Assembly: GCF_007018905.1 (NCBI RefSeq)
Contig: NZ_CP041402.1
Span: 3,336,001-3,400,000, forward strand
Source of the DNA: Tardiphaga sp. vice304
Lineage (GTDB): Bacteria; Pseudomonadota; Alphaproteobacteria; Rhizobiales; Xanthobacteraceae
Length of the DNA: 64,000 bases
Direction: 5' to 3'
Below, piece by piece: positions 61,751-64,000 of this stretch (positions are counted from its first letter, which is position 1; each line of letters opens with the position of its first letter). The position numbers were made by a program, and so were the translations under genes. Below the pieces are notes generated by a model. It worked only from the letters and a program-made list of their open reading frames with translations. It was not told where the DNA came from and ran no database searches.

Positions 61751-62428
61751 ATGATGGATGCCCAATGCGCCGCTTCGCGCGGCCGCTTCATCTCCTTCGA
61801 AGGCGGTGAAGGCGCCGGCAAGTCGACGCAGATCCGGCTGCTCGCCGACCGGCTCGACGCCGCCGGCATTCGCGCCATCGTCACCCGCGAGCCCGGCGGT
61901 TCGCCCGGTGCCGAAATCATCCGCCATGTCGTGCTGTCCGGCATGGGCAAGCTGCTCGGCGCCGAAGCCGAAACCCTGCTGTTTGCCGCCGCGCGCGACG
62001 ACCATGTCCACGCCGTGATCGAGCCGGCGCTGGCGCAGGGCGTCTGGGTTTTGTGCGACCGCTTTTCGGATTCGACGCGCGCCTATCAGGGCCAGTTGGG
62101 CTCCGTCCCGCCTGCGCTGCTCAACGCCATGGAGCGCGTCACCATCGGCGGCCTCAAGCCGGACCTCACCATCATTCTCGACGTCCCCGTCGAGATCGGC
62201 ATGCAACGCGCCGCCGCGCGCCGCGGGCAGGGCACCCCGGATCGCTTCGAGGCCGAGGGCGTGCTGTTTCACCAGCAGCTGCGCGAGGCGTTTCGACTGA
62301 TCGCCGTCAACGCCCCGCAACGCTGCGTGCTGATCGATGCCAATACCGACGCCGACATCGTTGCCGGCAAAATCTGGGCGACGCTGACCGAGCGGCTGCT
62401 TACCCAACCCGAGACCGTATCCGCATGA
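61751..62428 (+). CDS. tmk: Thymidylate kinase
   Basis: Phosphorylates dTMP to dTDP. P-loop FEGGEGAGKSTQ near residue 17, DRFSDSTRAYQG and the LID/late R-x-x-x-R region are present. ATG 61751 (or the overlapping GTG 61745) is used. 225 residues. Overlaps holB by ATGA, the common tmk-holB pair. Confidence 0.95.
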   Translation: MMDAQCAASRGRFISFEGGEGAGKSTQIRLLADRLDAAGIRAIVTREPGGSPGAEIIRHVVLSGMGKLLGAEAETLLFAAARDDHVHAVIEPALAQGVWVLCDRFSDSTRAYQGQLGSVPPALLNAMERVTIGGLKPDLTIILDVPVEIGMQRAAARRGQGTPDRFEAEGVLFHQQLREAFRLIAVNAPQRCVLIDANTDADIVAGKIWATLTERLLTQPETVSA

Positions 62429-63474
62429 GCGCCGCCCGCACCAGTGAGCCGCAGGTGGCCGTGCCGCTGCCGCGCGAGACCACCGCTCTGTTCGGCCATC
62501 ACACCGCCGAGCAGACGCTGCTGGATGCCTATCGCGGCGGGCGCATTCCGCATGCCTGGCTGATGTCCGGCGCGCAGGGCATCGGCAAGGCGACGCTGGC
62601 CTACCGGATGGCGCGCTTCGTGCTCGCAAATTCCGATCCGCTATCTGCCAAGGTGCAGGCGGCCACGACGCTTGAGATCGACCCGTTGCATCCGGTGACC
62701 CGCCAGGTCGCGTCCGGTGCCCATGGCGGGCTGCTGGTGCTGGAGCGCACCGTCAACGAGAAGGGCGTGATGCCGACCTTCGTCGCCGTCGGCGAGGTCC
62801 GCAAGACCGTGCCGTTCTTCGGCTCGACCGCGGCGGTCGATGGCTGGCGGGTGTGCATCGTCGATACCGTCGACGAGATGAACGCCAATGCCGCCAACGC
62901 GCTTTTGAAGGTGCTTGAGGAGCCGCCGCAGCGCTCGCTTTTCCTGCTGCTCTCCAGTTCGCCCGCGCGGCTGCTGCCGACCATCCAGTCGCGCTGCCGA
63001 AAGCTCGCGCTCCGGCCGCTGGCCATCGACGACGTCGTCCATGCCGCCGCGCTGGCCGGCGGGATGGACCAGCACGATCCTCTGCTGGAAGAGGCCGCAC
63101 AGGCGGCCGAGGGGTCGGTGTCGCGGGCGATCAACCTGCTTGGCGGCGGCGCACTGAAACTGCACCAGCGCACTTCTGCCCTGCTCGATACGCTGCCGCA
63201 TGTCGATCCGCGCGAACTGCACGCGCTGGGCGATGCGCTCGGCGGCAGCGACCGCGCGATCCTGGCGGCCTTCGTCGACAGCGTCGATCGCTGGGTCGGC
63301 GAGCAGATGCGGTCCGACGGCGCCCATGCCAACGCCAACCTGCCGCGTCTTGCGCGGCTGGCGGAGGTATGGGAAAAGATCAACCGTGCCGCGCGCGAGA
63401 CCGAATCCTACAATCTCGAGCGAAAACCGCTGGTTTTCTCGGTGTTCGGGCTTCTCGCGGAAGCAGTGCGCTGA
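62425..63474 (+). CDS. holB: DNA polymerase III subunit delta'
   Basis: 349 residues. AAA+ clamp-loader subunit: HAWLMSGAQGIGKATLAYRMARF (P-loop modified from GKT to GKA), VCIVDTVDEMNANAANALLKVLEEPP and SRCRKLALRPL. The zinc-binding Cys of some delta' proteins are absent. ATG 62425 overlaps the tmk stop. Confidence 0.93.
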   Translation: MSAARTSEPQVAVPLPRETTALFGHHTAEQTLLDAYRGGRIPHAWLMSGAQGIGKATLAYRMARFVLANSDPLSAKVQAATTLEIDPLHPVTRQVASGAHGGLLVLERTVNEKGVMPTFVAVGEVRKTVPFFGSTAAVDGWRVCIVDTVDEMNANAANALLKVLEEPPQRSLFLLLSSSPARLLPTIQSRCRKLALRPLAIDDVVHAAALAGGMDQHDPLLEEAAQAAEGSVSRAINLLGGGALKLHQRTSALLDTLPHVDPRELHALGDALGGSDRAILAAFVDSVDRWVGEQMRSDGAHANANLPRLARLAEVWEKINRAARETESYNLERKPLVFSVFGLLAEAVR

Positions 63475-63529
63475 TCTCGGCGCGCCGCTCCGGTGCTGTC
63501 TTCACATGCGATGAAAGGCCTTCGCAGTC

Positions 63530-64000
63530 ATGGCGAATGCGACCAATAATTCCCGCGGCTCCTATTACATCACGACCGCGATTGCCTATCCCAACGGCGT
63601 GCCGCATATCGGCCACGCCTATGAGGCGATCGCGACCGATGCCCTGGCGCGCTTCCAGCGGCTCGATGGCAAGGATGTGTTCTTCCTGACCGGCACCGAC
63701 GAGCACGGCCAGAAGATGGTGCAGACCGCGGTGAAGGAAGGCCTGACGCCGTCGGAGCTGGCGACGCGCAACGCCACGCAGTTCAAGGACATGGACCGCG
63801 TCCTCAACATTTCCTACGATCGCTTCATCCGCACCTCGGAGGAACAGCACCATCGCTCCAGCCAGGCGATCTGGCAGCGCATGGCGGACAATGGCGACAT
63901 CTATCTCGACTCTTACGCCGGCTGGTACTCGGTGCGCGACGAGGCCTACTACGCCGAGGACGAGACCGTAGTCGGCGAGGACAAGGTGCGCCGCGGACCG
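63530..64000 (+). CDS. metG: Methionyl-tRNA synthetase, N-terminal part (runs off the window)
   Basis: 157 residues visible. Class I synthetase catalytic start: [29 protein letters not shown], with the HIGH-type HIGH in PHIGHAY, then [16 protein letters not shown]. Charges tRNA-Met. ATG 63530. The stop lies beyond the window. Confidence 0.95.
   Translation, partial: MANATNNSRGSYYITTAIAYPNGVPHIGHAYEAIATDALARFQRLDGKDVFFLTGTDEHGQKMVQTAVKEGLTPSELATRNATQFKDMDRVLNISYDRFIRTSEEQHHRSSQAIWQRMADNGDIYLDSYAGWYSVRDEAYYAEDETVVGEDKVRRGP

Noticed and set aside
1..64000. CRISPR array or Cas genes
   Set aside because: No regularly spaced identical short repeats and no Cas-like protein were found; the only tandem protein repeats are the TIG units.

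Overview
The window is GC-rich DNA from an alphaproteobacterium of the Bradyrhizobium/Rhodopseudomonas group. Evidence for this is a circularly permuted two-piece tmRNA gene, a phosphatidylcholine synthase gene, NasT/NasS, a fused CysNC, and several families of short GC-rich intergenic repeats of the kind common in bradyrhizobial genomes. The assignment is inference from gene content.

Layout. 1-9588: a branched-chain-type ABC transporter (livH, a fused livM-livG, livF) followed by a metallo-beta-lactamase-like protein, maleylacetoacetate isomerase, fumarylacetoacetase, an IclR regulator, and a MarR regulator divergent from homogentisate dioxygenase. Together this is an aromatic-acid uptake and homogentisate degradation unit. 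9589-10652: a gene-poor stretch with regulator relics. 10653-16190: an AEC transporter, a UbiH-type monooxygenase, phosphatidylcholine synthase cut by an amber codon, a quinone oxidoreductase and rimO. 16272-32916: nasT-nasS, cysH divergent from cysD-cysNC across a long palindrome, an IS110 element, a NirA-type siroheme reductase with its Fe-S flavoprotein, a nitrate/sulfonate-type ABC transporter, a broken DszC/SfnB-like gene, an SsuD-like monooxygenase and an SsuA-like binding protein.

33156-49006: aliphatic amidase without a normal start codon; a MocR regulator divergent from class II HMG-CoA reductase plus a binding protein; a decayed IS481 element; the pxpB-pxpC-pxpA 5-oxoprolinase operon divergent from an RraA-like gene and a cupin; a 2-hydroxyacid dehydrogenase; and a run of small or secreted proteins and a LysR regulator. 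49067-56574: an outer-membrane barrel protein, then a minus-strand operon of three phage-tail-collar proteins plus a GNAT acetyltransferase, divergent from a 1263-residue TIG-repeat autotransporter. One TIG unit of the autotransporter contains an inverted segment. 56627-64000: tRNA-Ser(UGA), a Lys/Ala-rich protein, small proteins, tmRNA, and a housekeeping run rlpA, D,D-carboxypeptidase, tmk, holB, metG (partial).

The most unusual items are the inverted TIG segment and its tail-collar/GNAT neighbours, the nonsense codon in pcs, the amiE gene whose expected AUG reads ACG, the palindrome shared in part by two sulfur loci, and the IS110 element with a structured leader that may be a bridge RNA.
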